A DNA stretch of 64,000 nucleotides, taken from positions 310,001 to 374,000 of the forward strand of contig JALLLT010000039.1 in NCBI GenBank assembly GCA_025266875.1, read 5' to 3'. How positions within the stretch are numbered: the stretch's first letter is position 1; each line of letters begins with the position of its first letter. Shown in pieces: positions 21,042 to 33,689 of the stretch. A model generated the notes under the pieces. The model made no database searches and was not told the origin of the DNA. It saw only the letters and a program-made list of their open reading frames with translations. A program made the translations under genes and the position numbers. This DNA is from Fennellomyces sp. T-0311 (Eukaryota; Mucoromycota; Mucoromycetes; Mucorales; Lichtheimiaceae).

Positions 21042-22346
21042 TCACTTTTTCTTCCTAGCAAAAAACTCAAACGCCTCCACCATCTGTCGAGGCCGTTTCA
21101 ACGCTTGCATCAGATGCGAGCCTGGCCGGCTGGTGGTAGTGTTGGGAGCAATCTGAGCCATCGACGAAGCACGGCTCATGTTCGACGTTGCCAGAGAGGA
21201 CAATGAGAACGTGGAGCTGTACGACGGTGACATGTACTTGATATCCTCCTCATCCTCCTCGTCCTCGTTATCCCACACATTGTAGTAAGTGAACTCCACC
21301 CCGACCACCGTCTTGCAGAATTCATGCACCATGGCCTTGGTCAGTTCATGACGCTTCTTGGCCGTTTTCATGCACATGGACAATGGCGCGTCTGTGTGCG
21401 GGTTGGTGTAGAGGATCGCATGCTGCTGTTCGATGAATCGCAGCAATGTGTTGACCGCAGCTTCGCGTGTAAGGTCGTGGAAAAAGAATGTGTTGGTCTC
21501 GCCGCCACATTGATCTACCATGTCGTTCCATATCGCCGAGTCGATGAATCGCATAAAACTCGACTCGAGTAGGGCGTAGACCGCCGCTTTGGCCGGATCA
21601 AAGCAATGCTCTGGCCGTTTTTGTTGCAGTGCTGTCAATACTGCTCGTCGTATCCGTTCATCAATGTTGACCTCAAAATGACTGTTGGGACTCAAATAGG
21701 TATCGTAAATATGTTGTGCGGTTGCCAATTGTTGAACGCTGGTCAAGTACGAGAATGTTTCATATTGCTCCAGTTCTGTAAAGAAGAACTATACACCATA
21801 TATAAAGAAGGGCGTTCAGTCTCCCATTGCGCTTGTTCATCCCGTTGGAAAACTCACCAAATTCTCGCTACTGATTTCTTGCAGCAAGTGATACAAAAAG
21901 TAACACACGGGAATCTTGGATTGAAGTAAAGCCTTGAGACCTTCGCGACGAATCTCGGCAATACAGATATCATCAGGGGTTTGTTCACCAAAGAAATTGG
22001 TCAGTTTGCGAGCCGAGCGACTCTTTTTGATCTTGTAGAGCATATGCACATCAAAACTTGCGTTTTGAATCGAGGCATTGGTCAACATGTTGCAAGAGGA
22101 AGATCGTCGACGACCCATGACTTGTTGATGAGGTGGTGGTAAGTATTCGTCTTCTTGCATTGGATCGTCGCTATGACTACTATTATCATCTGACAACATT
22201 GGCTGCTGTTGCAAGGATAAAGTGGTTGTCATGATCATCATTTGTGCCAAACTGCCCCGTCGCTCCGTCCGTATCAGATTCTTGCAGTCCTCGATGGCTG
22301 TACTCATCTTGTGACGGAAACGAGAAAACACGGACTTTGGGTGCAT
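21042..22346 (-). CDS. RGS-domain protein (regulator of G-protein signalling)
   Basis: Two exons (22346-21858 and 21788-21042) give 411 aa. The RGS domain spans about residues 130-260. It has the helical series IRREGLKALLQSKIPVCYFL, EISSENLFFTELEQYETF, TAQHIYDTYLSPNSHFEVNI and FDPAKAAVYALLESSFMRFI, with the usual SENL/F and SP..-N features. RGS domains speed GTP hydrolysis by G-alpha subunits. The N-terminal 120 residues are low complexity with Met/Gln-rich and acidic runs and a basic RRRSSS. The C-terminal 130 residues carry a conserved-looking VVGVEFTYYNVWDNEDEED and a Ser-rich tail ending in KRPRQMVEAFEFFARKKK. No membrane segment is visible. It converges with the MUB1-like gene. Confidence 0.85.
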
Positions 22347-22901
22347 GTGTGTGCTTTTTTATTGTGTGAATATTGCGTGAGGAGACGTCAAGGGGAAAAC
22401 GTTTCCGTTAAGGAGTAAGTAAAAGGTTTCTCTTTTCAGACACCATTCTTTTTTTTTCGCGTATTATATAAAGACGTTTTTCTTTGATCGAAATCGACGA
22501 TCGTCGTAAGGTGTCCAACCTTTTATTTATCCGCCGCTCACTGTTCCGCTTGAAAAAGAAAAAGGCAAAAAAAAAATATTGTTTGTCGGATAAAGGTTAG
22601 GTTTCATTCTTTGCAAGAGGAAAAAAAAGTGGTGGAGCTTTGCAACGTTTTCGGGGGGTGTTCAAGTAGATAGATGGGGGAAGAAGCGGAACAAGAGCGA
22701 TTTGCACAGCCTCCCCTCTTGCACGTTGGTCCTGCATATATATATACACATATATATTCCTTTTGACCATTCCTCTTAGCATATAAAACAAAATGAAACC
22801 CATAGTTTCAGCGGCACGAAATGTTTGATATCACTTTTTTGAAATGAACATTCTGGAATAAACGTGGTTTTTGAAAAAGTTGCAATGCTAAATTGGTCTG
22901 T
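22347..22901. other. Intergenic interval upstream of the RGS gene
   Basis: About 550 bp between the RGS start and the CAND1 stop, both on the minus strand. It contains poly-T and TA-rich tracts (TATATATA near 22738-22755) that fit promoter DNA for the RGS gene. No gene is seen. Confidence 0.5.
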
Positions 22902-25900
22902 TTAAGAAATATCCATGTAATCACCCGTGGTGCGCACTGTGTCTCGACTGTTTGCCTCGATCAGCGTCTGGTTATAGTCATCGGCTAAGGGTCCTGATTG
23001 AACCTCCTTGATGAACGTGTCGAATTTCGGTGATACGCCTAGTGTTGTTGTTGTATTAATATCAGAGATTCTCCCTGAAAAAAATATATAGTACCTGGAT
23101 CCGATAAACCAGCGAGTCCCACCATGCATCGCAGTGTTGCGCGGACCAATTCTTGATTCTTTTCAACCTCTTGCTTGACTGCGTTGCTACGCATCTTGAA
23201 TTCCAAAGTGATTTTGAGCGGATCAACCAAGTCATCCAATTCTAGAAAAAGCTCGTTCAATCCCGCGGCCAATCACTGGATAAAACCGTGCCCCTTACTT
23301 TGCATAACCGCCGTGGGTGCAACCTTGCCCAATCGGATCAACATCAGGTATGCGAGCATTTTGATGTCATGCTGATCGTCCAATCCGGATCGGACGGTAT
23401 CCAAGAAACCATGAACATCAATCTTGTCCAAACACGTTGAAAGAAGCGTGTACATGCATTCGTAAGCAGCCTAAACAATGTTTCGCGTAAAAAATTTGCC
23501 TCAGAAACAAACAGCTTCTTTTACCTTGCGAATTTCTAAACCATCATCCACTTTGTGTTTGAACGGACCCATTTCCACCGTATGAATAAGTTCTTCCTTG
23601 ACAACCGTTTCACCGTACAGCAATGGCACCAGATCGCCAAGCATGCTCTTGATCAAGTAAGGCTTTCGATGAACGGCCGAGTTCATGGTCAACAAGGCCA
23701 ATCGCTGGACATCCAAGCTAGAGTCCTGCAACAAGGAAAGGAATTGCGACAGGATGGGTTTTAAAAGTTCGTCGTGGTCGGTGGTGGGATCCACAATGGC
23801 GTATTTGATGGCCGTGGCAACGGTTGCTCGGATATGTGCTGATGGGGATGTCAATCGTGCCTGCAATTCTGGCAAGAACTTGTTGGTATCTGTCAAGGCC
23901 AATTTGCCCAAACATTCAGCAACAACGCTGCGTGTGCCTTCTTCTTGTTCCGAATCACTGCTTTCCATCAATACTCTCCATATTTCATCGGATGCGTCGC
24001 CTAGTTTCGTATTCTTGTCGGCTCGTGTAATAATCTATTCCTCATTACATTTTAGTACCAAAACACAATAGGCTGTACGCAATATACCTCTTTCAATGCA
24101 TGAAGCAACAAGTATCGACGCTTGGGCTGCTCTTTGACTTGGGCGACAATAAGAGGCAGGTATATTTCAAGATTGCCAACACTGATGTTGCCCAGTGCAA
24201 ATGCGGCAGCAAACTTGACTTCCTCGGACTGTGCAGCAAACAGTTCAAGAATATGTTCCTGAATATTGCCAATTGCGCTCAAATTGCTACGATTCTTTTT
24301 TGATTAGGTCATCTTGAGGGTTTTTCTTTCCCGGTTTTTAAATAAAAAAAAAACTTACACACGACGACCAATTTCACCCAAAGCAAGCAAGCTCAGGTAC
24401 TTGATGGAATCGTTGGTCAGTGGCTCTTCGATATAACCTTGGAAACCACGAATGGTTTCTTGGCAATTGGTCTGATCGGTGTTGACGGCAAGAACAGCAA
24501 CGCATTGGGCAACGGTGGCGGCTGCTTGCTTGTTAGCCACCGCAGCAACGCCGCCTGCAGATACGCCGGAGGTTTGGACATTCAGGAGAGGATCGATCAG
24601 ACCCTTGACAAGAACTTGATAATCGGCAGGGCTTGCGCGAGCCAATGCTGCAAACAGACTGAGCAAGCTATCCAATGCAGCGCCTTGCAACAGCGGCGAT
24701 TGGATCAAGCGGAACAATGATGGCAGAATTGCTTCCTTGATGCTTTGAACAGCTTGGGGCTTGGCTACGATCAATGCTTCGATGGTTCGCAAAGCCAATG
24801 GCAGCAAATGAAGATCGCTGTCGGAGATCAACGGAATCAGTTCGTTCAACAGCTTTTTGTAGCTCTCGTCGGAAATGTGTTGTCCGAACCTAAACTCGAT
24901 AAGTAAACAAAGCTGTCAAGTGAGGTGGGAAAAAAAGCTTACTTTTGGATAAGGATGCGCAGACACTCTGCACTGGCAACACGCAAGGAACGGTTGTTCT
25001 TTCGAAGTAAAAGAGCAATTTCATCCACAGCAATCAATACACAACGCTCCAATTCGGATCCGGCGGCCACGGGGCTTTGGCAAATGATGGCAAGAGTACG
25101 CACAGTGATCAAACGGGTCACTTCGTTTCGCAAACGTTCCAAGAACATATCCCAAGCCTGACGTTGTTCAGCTTGAAGTACATCGCCTGCTTGAGCCAAC
25201 AAGGAACCCAAACACATGATGGAACGTTCCTTGACTTCCTGATCAGCATCGCTTGTGCTGAGAATCTTCAATGTGATCGTGTAAATCTCCATAATGTAAG
25301 GCTGGTAGCTCGGGTTCATGGTGGCAATATCGTATTCGCCGGTCTCACTGTTGCGCTTGATCGGACGAATGACCTTGATCAATTCGATGCAAAGCAAAAA
25401 GGCCTCGGACGTGATCTTGTAGAATCGATCGGATAGAGTGCGGATGATTGGAGGAGAAAGCCGGTCGAGATACGGATGCAATACGTTGGCAGAATGGTTG
25501 CGGAACAGTTGACGCAAGAACGTCAGTACTTCAATCTTCAAGTTGGATGTCAATGCAACGTTTTGGCTGTCATTGGATGCGCTTGCGAGCGATGTTTCGA
25601 TGGCTGGAATAAACAGTTCAATCTCATTGGCCAATCCACCGTGAAGCACAGTGACGAGTTCACGCAGCAGATGGAACCCGATCTGTCTGGTTTGCGTGGA
25701 TTTGGATGACAATTGTTTGGCCAGTGCGCGGGCCAATTTGGGTACTTGGCCAAGAAGCAATTGCTTGGGCCCTTCGCCCGTTTCCATATCCGTTGCTGGA
25801 CTGGATGATTGGACTTTTTCCGGAAGCAACGAAAGTTCATCGCCAAGACCGGTGGCATCAAAGTAGAGATTGGATTTTGCAGTGTCCAATGGCACCGCAG

Positions 25901-27555
25901 CATCGTTGCCACCATACACCGCCGTTTGTCGCAACAGGGCAATGAATGTCAAGAGTACGTCCGCACGTACTGACTCTTCGCGTTCCTTGAAACGCGCGAT
26001 CAATGCAGGTGCAACCGTTTCGTATAGCGATTGAAGTAGATCGGAACGCGTCTCGATCACAGCTGCCAGTAGTTTAGTGGCCGATCGTCGCACCTTCCAC
26101 GACATATCGTCGTCATCGTCAGAGTAATCTCTGTGTGTACAGTTAGTAGCTGCCCCTCTGACCCTCCAATCGTCGATACATTTTTCACATACAATTCATC
26201 ATCGTCAAACTCGTCATCGTCTTCCTCCTCTTGATCTTCCATCTCATCGTCCTCCTAACATGCTTGGATTAGTATTCTCTTTGGCACGCCACGCGCAGCA
26301 AAATATATTACCTCATCATCCTCGGCAAAGTTGGGATCGTACTTCAAGTAGGTCAGGCCAAGTTCGATGATTTCATTGATATAGGGCGTGATCTCGGTGG
26401 GACAACGCAAGACGAACGACTCGAGCGACTGGAGACAGATCTCGCGCAACTCATCGTCGTCATCAGCGCCCTGACTCTGACCGACAATGATTGGCAGCAA
26501 TTTCGGAAGATAGCTTCCCAGCCGCTTTGTGCTGTACCGACTGTATTTCTTTTTACATTAGCATTTGACACGTTACTCATCCAACGAATTGTAACGTATA
26601 CCTGAGTACACCTGCGCATTGTACCAACGTACGCAGCTTTTCGCTGTTCTTTGTGTTCTGCAACCGATCAAAAAGGTAGTTGATCAAGCTGGTATACATG
26701 GTATCGGTCAAATGGACGACCGAGAAACCGATTGCGACGGTGGTTCGTTTCCGCACGGCAGCGCGACCATGATCCAACAGCGGCAACAAGGTGCCCTGAA
26801 TCTTGGTTTGCTGCGAAACAGTAATTTGTGATCCAAATCGTGACAACACTTCGGCTAGAATGTCTAAAGCGTCCATTTGCATCTCATACGAGTCCTATTT
26901 CCGTTGCTATCAGGGAAAAAGCACACACATGAAAAGAAATTGCTTACGGATTGGGACATTTCCAGCAGCTTGGGGATGATTTTTTCACAGATTCTAGGGC
27001 CCATCACAGGATCCACCTCAGTGATCACCGTTTTCAAACCTATTAACGTAAGTATCCACGACACTAGCCTATCACAGAAAGCATAAAAAAACCGACTCAC
27101 CCATGCTAGCGATGCCTCGAAGAATTTCATTTTCCTTTTGCGCAGCAAAATCACTGAGTCTATCCAGGATTTCCAACGTGTGTTCGATTCGAATACGCTT
27201 GACTAACGGACCCAAACTGTGCGCGAGTAGGTTGTATGTGTGTATCAGAAAAGGTAGGCTGTAACTAGGCGTGCAGTTTTTCTTTTTTACCATTTCACAG
27301 CAAGATTCTGCACTTCACCATTCTTGTCTTCCATCAAGTTCAATACCGCACGAATAACTTTTCCTTCGATAGCTTCGTCCATGCTGAGCCCGCTTTCCTT
27401 TTGAAGTTCATTCATCAAGTCGTTGAGGGCCATGTAACGAAAATCCCTGTCCTCGTTACTCATCTATTGCACGGTTAGGGTGGTTGGGTTTTGTACTGAA
27501 AAAGAGGTACCTTTTCGATGAGATTAGCAACCATGTACGCGTTCGTCACTGCCAT
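22902..27555 (-). CDS. CAND1: CAND1, cullin-associated NEDD8-dissociated protein
   Basis: About 14 exons run from ATG 27555 to the stop at 22902, for roughly 1,200 aa. The start [15 protein letters not shown] followed by [20 protein letters not shown] and [19 protein letters not shown] is diagnostic of CAND1/TIP120. HEAT repeats follow throughout ([57 protein letters not shown]). An acidic insert ([19 protein letters not shown]) sits before the repeat that starts SWKVRRSA, as in other CAND1 proteins. The end is [15 protein letters not shown] then [17 protein letters not shown]1 binds unneddylated cullin-Rbx1 and exchanges F-box substrate receptors on SCF ligases. The many exons read in frame, so the gene looks functional. 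Ascomycete yeasts carry only a divergent relative. Confidence 0.93.
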
Positions 27556-28186
27556 TGTTGCTGAATTATGCGTAGCTGAAGAGGAAAAAAAAAGAGACGG
27601 GTTTTGTGCTGCGTGTTAAAGGTCGTGCGTGGACGTGACCGCCCCCATAGAGAGAGGCATTGACGTACCACCAACTCAGTGCAGGAAAAAGATCACGTCA
27701 GCTATCCGAGCTTGCTGGTCCACCGCTTTGCTGACGACAATCGAGTTCCAACCGCATGACAGGAACCCGTTCCTTGGACCACGGGTGGCACTTGCCATAA
27801 TCAACAGTTGACCTGACGCAGCCAGCGGAAATACCTCGGTTATGTTGCAACCTTTTGGCTCGAGGTTTCCAAATCTGATAATTAGATCGTAGGACAAAAG
27901 TGAAGCTTAAAGAGCCTACTCGTCTTTAAATCGATCGAAATTACAGATGCTATGCTACGCCCCTCCCTTTGGATTTCGCCCTCCAAGGCCCGCACGCCGG
28001 GTCCAGGAAAAGTATGACGATGGAAATGAGAGGGATGATCCGTTTACTTTATGCAATAGCGAAACACACACACACATATGAACCAATGAAGTTTTCGGTT
28101 TAAAAAAAAAAAGAAAAAAAAGTTCCGACCCATCTATTGATCTTTTACACCTCTTTCACTCGTCTACTTCTTTTTATTTATAAATA
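27556..28186. promoter_or_regulatory. Divergent region between CAND1 and the DUF202 gene
   Basis: This 630-bp stretch lies between two divergent start codons and must contain both promoters. A poly-A tract with interruptions lies at about 28101-28122, and a CT-rich leader (about 28140-28175) precedes the DUF202 start. A 73-codon open frame at 27676-27897 on the minus strand has no recognisable features. Confidence 0.45.
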
Positions 28187-28731
28187 ATGAGCGTAACCAC
28201 TTCTATCGAAACGCAAGACAACACTGACCGGTTTATTGCGTGCAACAACGAGGACTGCTCGACCATGTTCAAATACAGTGACTGGACCATTCATACCAAG
28301 ATTGACGGCCCTGATCCTCGCGATCATTTCGCCAATGAGAGGAACTTTTTAAGTTGGCTGCGAACAGGATCCACGCTTTCCCTGATAGGTGAGAACCAGA
28401 GATATTTATTTCTTGAAAAAAAGGAAAACTCACCCATTTGAAAACGATAGGCTTCATGACGTTGATCGATATTCGCAGTAAATTGTTCGCACCGTCCAAA
28501 TCGTTGCCATGGTCGTACGAAGAGGTGCCTTACAAGACACGCATCGTGGCCTACATCTTTATCGCTCTCGGTTTATCCAGTATGCTGGTCTCGCTCGGTG
28601 TCTACTTTAAGAATCAGCGCAAAATTGTCCATAGACTGCTTGATGTGGGTCACGGTTGGCCCGGCTATTCCATGGCTCTGATGATCATACTTTTTGTTGT
28701 TTTCATCATGGCTGTTTCAATCACGGAGTGA
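28187..28731 (+). CDS. DUF202-domain small membrane protein (VTC1-like)
   Basis: Two exons (28187-28388, 28451-28731) encode 160 aa. The DUF202 hallmark DPRDHFANERNFLSWLRTG lies at about residues 43-61. Three hydrophobic segments follow: STLSLIGFMTLI, IVAYIFIALGLSSMLVSLGV and YSMALMIILFVVFIMAVSIT. The family includes the transmembrane part of Vtc1 in the yeast vacuolar polyphosphate-synthesising complex, as well as bacterial YidH-type proteins. The sequence fits a small three-helix membrane protein. Whether it belongs to a VTC complex or to the uncharacterised fungal DUF202 branch cannot be told. The long segment between helices 1 and 2 (DIRSKLFAPSKSLPWSYEEV) is more typical of the latter. 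Confidence 0.85.
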
Positions 28732-29649
28732 ACCTTCTTTTTCTTCTTTATGTGTACATATTGTTTTTTCCCTTTCGATGTGCGAATACCCGTTTGATTG
28801 CCCAGTGTACCATACCGCTTATTTCACCTCCTCCCTCTTCTTTGTACAGGTTCGTAGATATACACTTATTTCAATACATAAAGGCCATGTCCTTTCACTG
28901 CATAGCTGCAGCCAAAGATAAGGTTGTTTGTGTACACTACGTCATGAGAACAGAATGTGACCTTTCTGTGGAACCATCGCCCCCATTTCCAGGAACGGCT
29001 TTCATGTTGCACTATTGACGAGTTTCTGCATCTCATTAAACTGTGAAAACATCCAGGGGCTCCGAAAGTCAGTGCTCCTGCAGTATTCCGTTACAAAGAC
29101 ACCGGCGGACGAGGATAAAGAGCGCCGGGAAGGGCATTTTGGCCATGTGACCCCCTATCCCGGTTGAATCTGATGCATACAGCGCAACGAGCTTTTGGGA
29201 TGGCGCGACCTTTTTTAAAGGAGTTAACAAAGAACCTGTTTTAGCTTGATCAACAGAAGATTAAGTTAGATCATCGGCATGAGGAATGCTCGGCCGCTAT
29301 ATCTTCAAAGACGAGTATCATCAAAAGAAAACCCACCCACTTTCCGAAGATGACACTTTGCCTGTCAGATACATACGTAGACAAGTATTCATTTTATAAA
29401 GTATTTTCGTATATGAATGATTATATTTAATCTACAACACTGCATCGAAAACTTGATTGATAATACCCGCTTGAACCGCGATGGATCTCCACAGGTAACC
29501 AACTTGGGCATGATTTCGAACACCACTCCAGTCGGGAGCACCTTGTTCCTAACAACGTTTATCATAGCACACCATACCCATCGTGTATCGTCCCATCATC
29601 TCCACTCGCAGATCCGTATATTTACACGCCCAGTGGGCTTTAAAGTTCC
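28732..29649. other. Gene-poor interval downstream of the DUF202 gene
   Basis: 3' UTR and intergenic sequence. Open frames are short and without recognisable motifs. Confidence 0.5.
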
Positions 29650-30560
29650 CATCGCCGAATAATAGATCTGGTAGAAAAATGCCAGTATATGCGTCGTATC
29701 TAATTGTATATTGTCACTCTTTTTTTTGTAGTTGTTGCTACTTGCATACAGTAAACTTACATTGCAAAAAGTAATTCCATAAAAAGCGCTCATACTATCG
29801 AATGTTAGTTTCAGAAACGCACTGCAAAATACTGCGAGTGGGATCTACACAGGTGCAATATATTGATTGTAATCTCGAAGAGTGATGGCCCCGTCGACTC
29901 CAACTGAAAAGGATAATGTGAGGCTATCTCTTGTAGATACATCTGCTTACCTTCCAAAGGAAACACGGTAATATGTACAGGTACCTGTCTGTTTTGCTGA
30001 ATAAGACCCATGTGCACACGATAGTTCTCGAGGGTAGGTTTGAACACTTTGAACGCCCCATAACAATGTCTGCAGCTTCCGAATCTCCATAAAAAATTAA
30101 ATTCGGCCAAGTCCACCTACATTTCTACCAGTTCAAGAAAAAAGTTACTTTTTGCATCCGGTATATTTCTCCACACGTTATCCTCCCATGATAACAATAT
30201 GTATGCTTAACTCTACTAAAGGTGACCGGATCTCGCTGATATGCCAGCGCAATAGATTGCCAATATGCTAAACGAGAGAGGATCCGTTTGTATGAGCTGA
30301 TGCAATATCTTTCCAGCAGCGTTGCGCTCTGTCGTTCGAAATACATCCTCGTCCGTACCAACTTGTGCAACGTTTGGCTTTCCTAATCTACAGGTGCAGC
30401 ATATATTTCCTATCCAATACTTGCTATTTGTAAATTTGATACAACGGTTGCCGTTTACTACTTCCCATTAGAAAAAGGTCGCCCAGGCCATGCTCTCCGT
30501 GAAATTCGGGTACGGAAATGGTGCCGGATTTGAGCGCCCCGGCTTGACCTTGGACACTTT
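29650..30560 (-). pseudogene. Possible decayed gene of unknown family
   Basis: Several short minus-strand stretches look protein-like but lie in different frames with stops between them. Examples are KPGRSNPAPFPYPNFTESMA near 30540, NVAQVGTDEDVFRTTERNAAG near 30345, YRVHMGLIQQNRQVPVHITV near 30000, and GDGNFKAHWACKYTDLRVEM near 29640. No simple set of GT-AG introns joins them. I could not identify the family. It lies at the left edge of the P450 relic island and may be another casualty of the same decay, or a chance reading. Confidence 0.25.
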
Positions 30561-31240
30561 GCTGTTAAAAAAGTATGCAAATTGATCTATAGCTGCCGTA
30601 AACTTTCTTTTTTACCCACTGCTAACATTGGTAATTGATTGTGTGAAACTTATATACCTGATATTTCGCGATGCTCCTTTATCACATTAAGAAATGTTAC
30701 GGCATTTCGTTTAACGTGTTCCACTGCAGTCCAGCCAAGAGCTAGTGTAATCGCACGGATATGAAATTTTGGGCGATAAAAACAGAAAGGCAAGTACTAC
30801 AGTAGGGCATCATCAACTCCAGTAAACTACAATGGTAAAGCGCATGACTCTCATACAATGGTTGCTCGCGCTGCTTCCTTTGAACACTTTCTGAATTCGT
30901 GTCGAATATCAAGGCTTGTCTCTCGGGTTTCACCGTTTGAAAAGGAATATATAAAAAAAGAAGGATCTGGCTGGGCATACGAGCCTTAATATTTGTGTAT
31001 GACCGTGGACGTACATCGGTTAAAGTACTTTGCTATCTTTTCCATGTTGGGTACTGTGATACGTAGCTGATAGTTTTTGCGTGCTCACTGAAATATTTAC
31101 ATTACTTATCATGCGTAATCTGTTAATGCGTATAGCGAGGTCATCTTGTTAGTTACTGATATCTCGACTAAAGTTTATTTGCATAACGTATAAATATGGC
31201 TTTTCCCCTTATCCAGCTGCTTTTGAAAACCCCCATTTAT
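30561..31240. other. Intergenic interval
   Basis: About 680 bp of AT-rich DNA between two relics. No gene, repeat or RNA signal recognised. Confidence 0.45.
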
Positions 31241-33175
31241 TTATGGCGTAATGGGTCTCTTTCGTATCCGAACAACAGTACCTTGCGGCATCACTAAACT
31301 GGCATAGTCGTTAAGGTTATCAGGGTTTGGAAGTCTAGGTATTTGATCCTGATCGATTGCCGGCTCAATGACACACTGAGCTAACAGATTTACGAGAATT
31401 GTAAACATCTGCATTTCGGCCTACAATAGCTGTTAGTTTTCTTATACATATATGATCAAAGGAGTCCCCACAAACCAAATGTGCGCCGATACACGTCCGT
31501 CTTTTCGATAATGAGTAAGTCAGATAAAGTTGTAAAAAGCATTTGCAACCTGTTCATACACATACCGTCCCCATCCAAATATATATAGATCACGATCTTG
31601 TACGGCTGCGTTTACTAAAGCGGACATAGGTTTCAGGTGATGGATGAGCCGATCTGGTTTGAACGTTTCGGGATCATCAAAGATGTCAGGACTCATATGC
31701 ATTGCGCGCATATTACTTGCAATTGTGGTCCCTTTGGGGATATAATATCCCCGACATGACACTAAAAGATATTTTATAAACAAGTTCTACTGTTTCGGCT
31801 CTTGTCCCATAAGTGAGCTATATACCATCTTTTGTGGTTTCATGATGTAGGCCAGTGATTGTGAATGGTCGATAGCGGATGCATTCCTTTTGAAATGATA
31901 TCAGATGCGAGAAATGATCACGGTCATCAAATGTCGGCAGACGCTTGAACATAGTGATAAATGTGTCGATTTCTTTTTGCAACGTGTTTTGGACGTCCAC
32001 ATGGCAACACAGCATGACAACGTTCCATGCTATAGCGAATGTTATTAATTGACTGCCGCAGCAAATATATCAACTATAAGTAAAGCAGTAAGTCATCCAA
32101 CCAGTTCAATTTTAGATCGATACAAACTTATAGTCACAATTACTGCCATTTCATCCATATAATCCAGCTGATGTAACTCCTTTGCAATACAGTTCCCATC
32201 GTTTTCAAGTGCTTCTTTGATCAATTTGTCGTACATTGGAATGAATTTGTCTCGGACAAAGCGTTCCATTTGTGGCCGATGGAAAAGATAATCCAGGATG
32301 GGAAAGATAGGGAAAAAAGTATTCATGTCTTTCATAATATCGCTGTACGTGAATCCCTCATGCAAAGCTGCTCTTATGTTGATAAAAAACGGATCCTCAA
32401 CTGTTGATGCACGCTTCCCAACTGTGATTCTCAGCAAAGCATTCATGACAGAAAGCTCGAGAGGTTGCAAAATATCGATCTGATTATCACCTGATGAAAG
32501 TATGCCTTCGATGAATTCGTTTATCTCGCTCTCCACAATAGCGCGTATTGGGAGGATGCTTTTTGGTCCAATCAAGCGAAGAACTGTTTTAAAAAAATTG
32601 TCAGCTTTTCATTGTATAGTTTTCGAAACTTTTCACATACCTGCACCACGCGTCGTGCTCCACTGACTGGAAGGATTACAAAAATTAATTCCTCTGTCCT
32701 GCGCAAAATATTCATGCGTGAACAATTGAAAAGGACGATCTGCTGTAGCGCTTCCGTTGATCGACAGTAGTTCATGTGCAAGGTATGGATCGCCTATCAA
32801 AAGCCATGGTTTCGCCCCCATATAAACATACATTGCTGGCCCTAACATCACATTCAAGATCATCCGTTGTAGCCCATTAATTTAGGAGTCTGTAAAAACA
32901 CTGCCGCACCCATTTCACTTTGCCGTTTTGCCAGTTGAACCGAAGTTTTGTCGGTCAACAAAAAATGTGGCCTATGTATTTTTTTATCAGCTCACTTGCT
33001 TACGGTGCGGAATGCGGCCCTTGGGAGTTGGGATCTTTGTATTGATCTATTGATCAGATACATTTGAACAATAGGCAGTGATGACTTCGTAAATCACGAA
33101 ACTGCCGGTGATGGCCAGACCAACAGTGTACGGTTTTATATAGTATCCTGGTAGCAGATCCTTAATGTAATTCAT
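31241..33175 (-). pseudogene. Cytochrome P450, probably decayed
   Basis: Most of a fungal P450 can be read. It includes the membrane anchor MNYIKDLLPGYYIKPYTVGL (33175), MGAKPWLLIGDPYLAHELL, DILQPLELSVMNALLRITVG, the J/K region FITMFKRLPTFDDRDH to FQKECIRYRPFTITGL (ExxR intact), GYYIPKGTTIASNMRAMHM and FKPDRL. The haem motif FGWGRRTCIGAHL is complete when an intron splitting CG|A is removed (about 31506-31567). It ends RIRKRPITP at 31241. Damage elsewhere suggests a pseudogene. The I-helix reads DIFAAAVN and then hits a stop, with FAIAW following in another frame, so the conserved DTT is gone. The anchor exon meets an in-frame TAG, and the frame breaks before MILNVMLGP at 32863. Missed introns could explain the N-terminal break, but not easily the I-helix. 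Confidence 0.8.
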
Positions 33176-33689
33176 AATGTTGGTGTAGAACAAGGAGTGA
33201 TAAAATCTAATCTGGACGTGGCTAGACTTTTATGAGGAAGTTGTTTTGCGGTCCCCTTGCTTTTACGGGGTCTAACCTGATGATTTGTATGCCGTGTCTA
33301 TGTATGCATACAAGTTAATGTTTTCACATAGGTATAGTAAATTAGACGTTCACCGACGCATTTCTACTCAAAGAGATACACGCTTCTTATCGCTCGTTGA
33401 AATCTGTTTCAGTGAATATCTTGTTTGCTTTGAATTGCTATTGCGTATAAAGTTTCAGATTAGATCAAATGATCAAACTGATTTTACTACCACATGACAG
33501 TGCTTTTTATATGCAATGAGCTGTACGCTTATGCAGCCAAACAAATAGCAAGTATAGTTGCACCTTCTCAAAATGTGAAGCGCCAAAAGTAAGCGAAAAG
33601 CCATTTTCTTTCATTGCTTTTTATCCAGTAGGCCATGCCAACACAAGCAGTTATCCGACAATAGCTGTATTGGTATCGATACCAAGTCG
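33176..33689. other. Intergenic interval between opposed P450 relics
   Basis: About 510 bp with no gene that I can support. Confidence 0.45.

Noticed and set aside
27676..27897. 73-codon ORF between CAND1 and the DUF202 gene
   Set aside because: It lies in a shared promoter region and shows no family resemblance.
31506..31567. Apparent haem cysteine to tyrosine change in the second P450 (FGWGRYVYEQ)
   Set aside because: That reading runs into an intron. Splicing at GG-ACG|GT..AG|ACG restores FGWGRRTCIGAHL with the cysteine.
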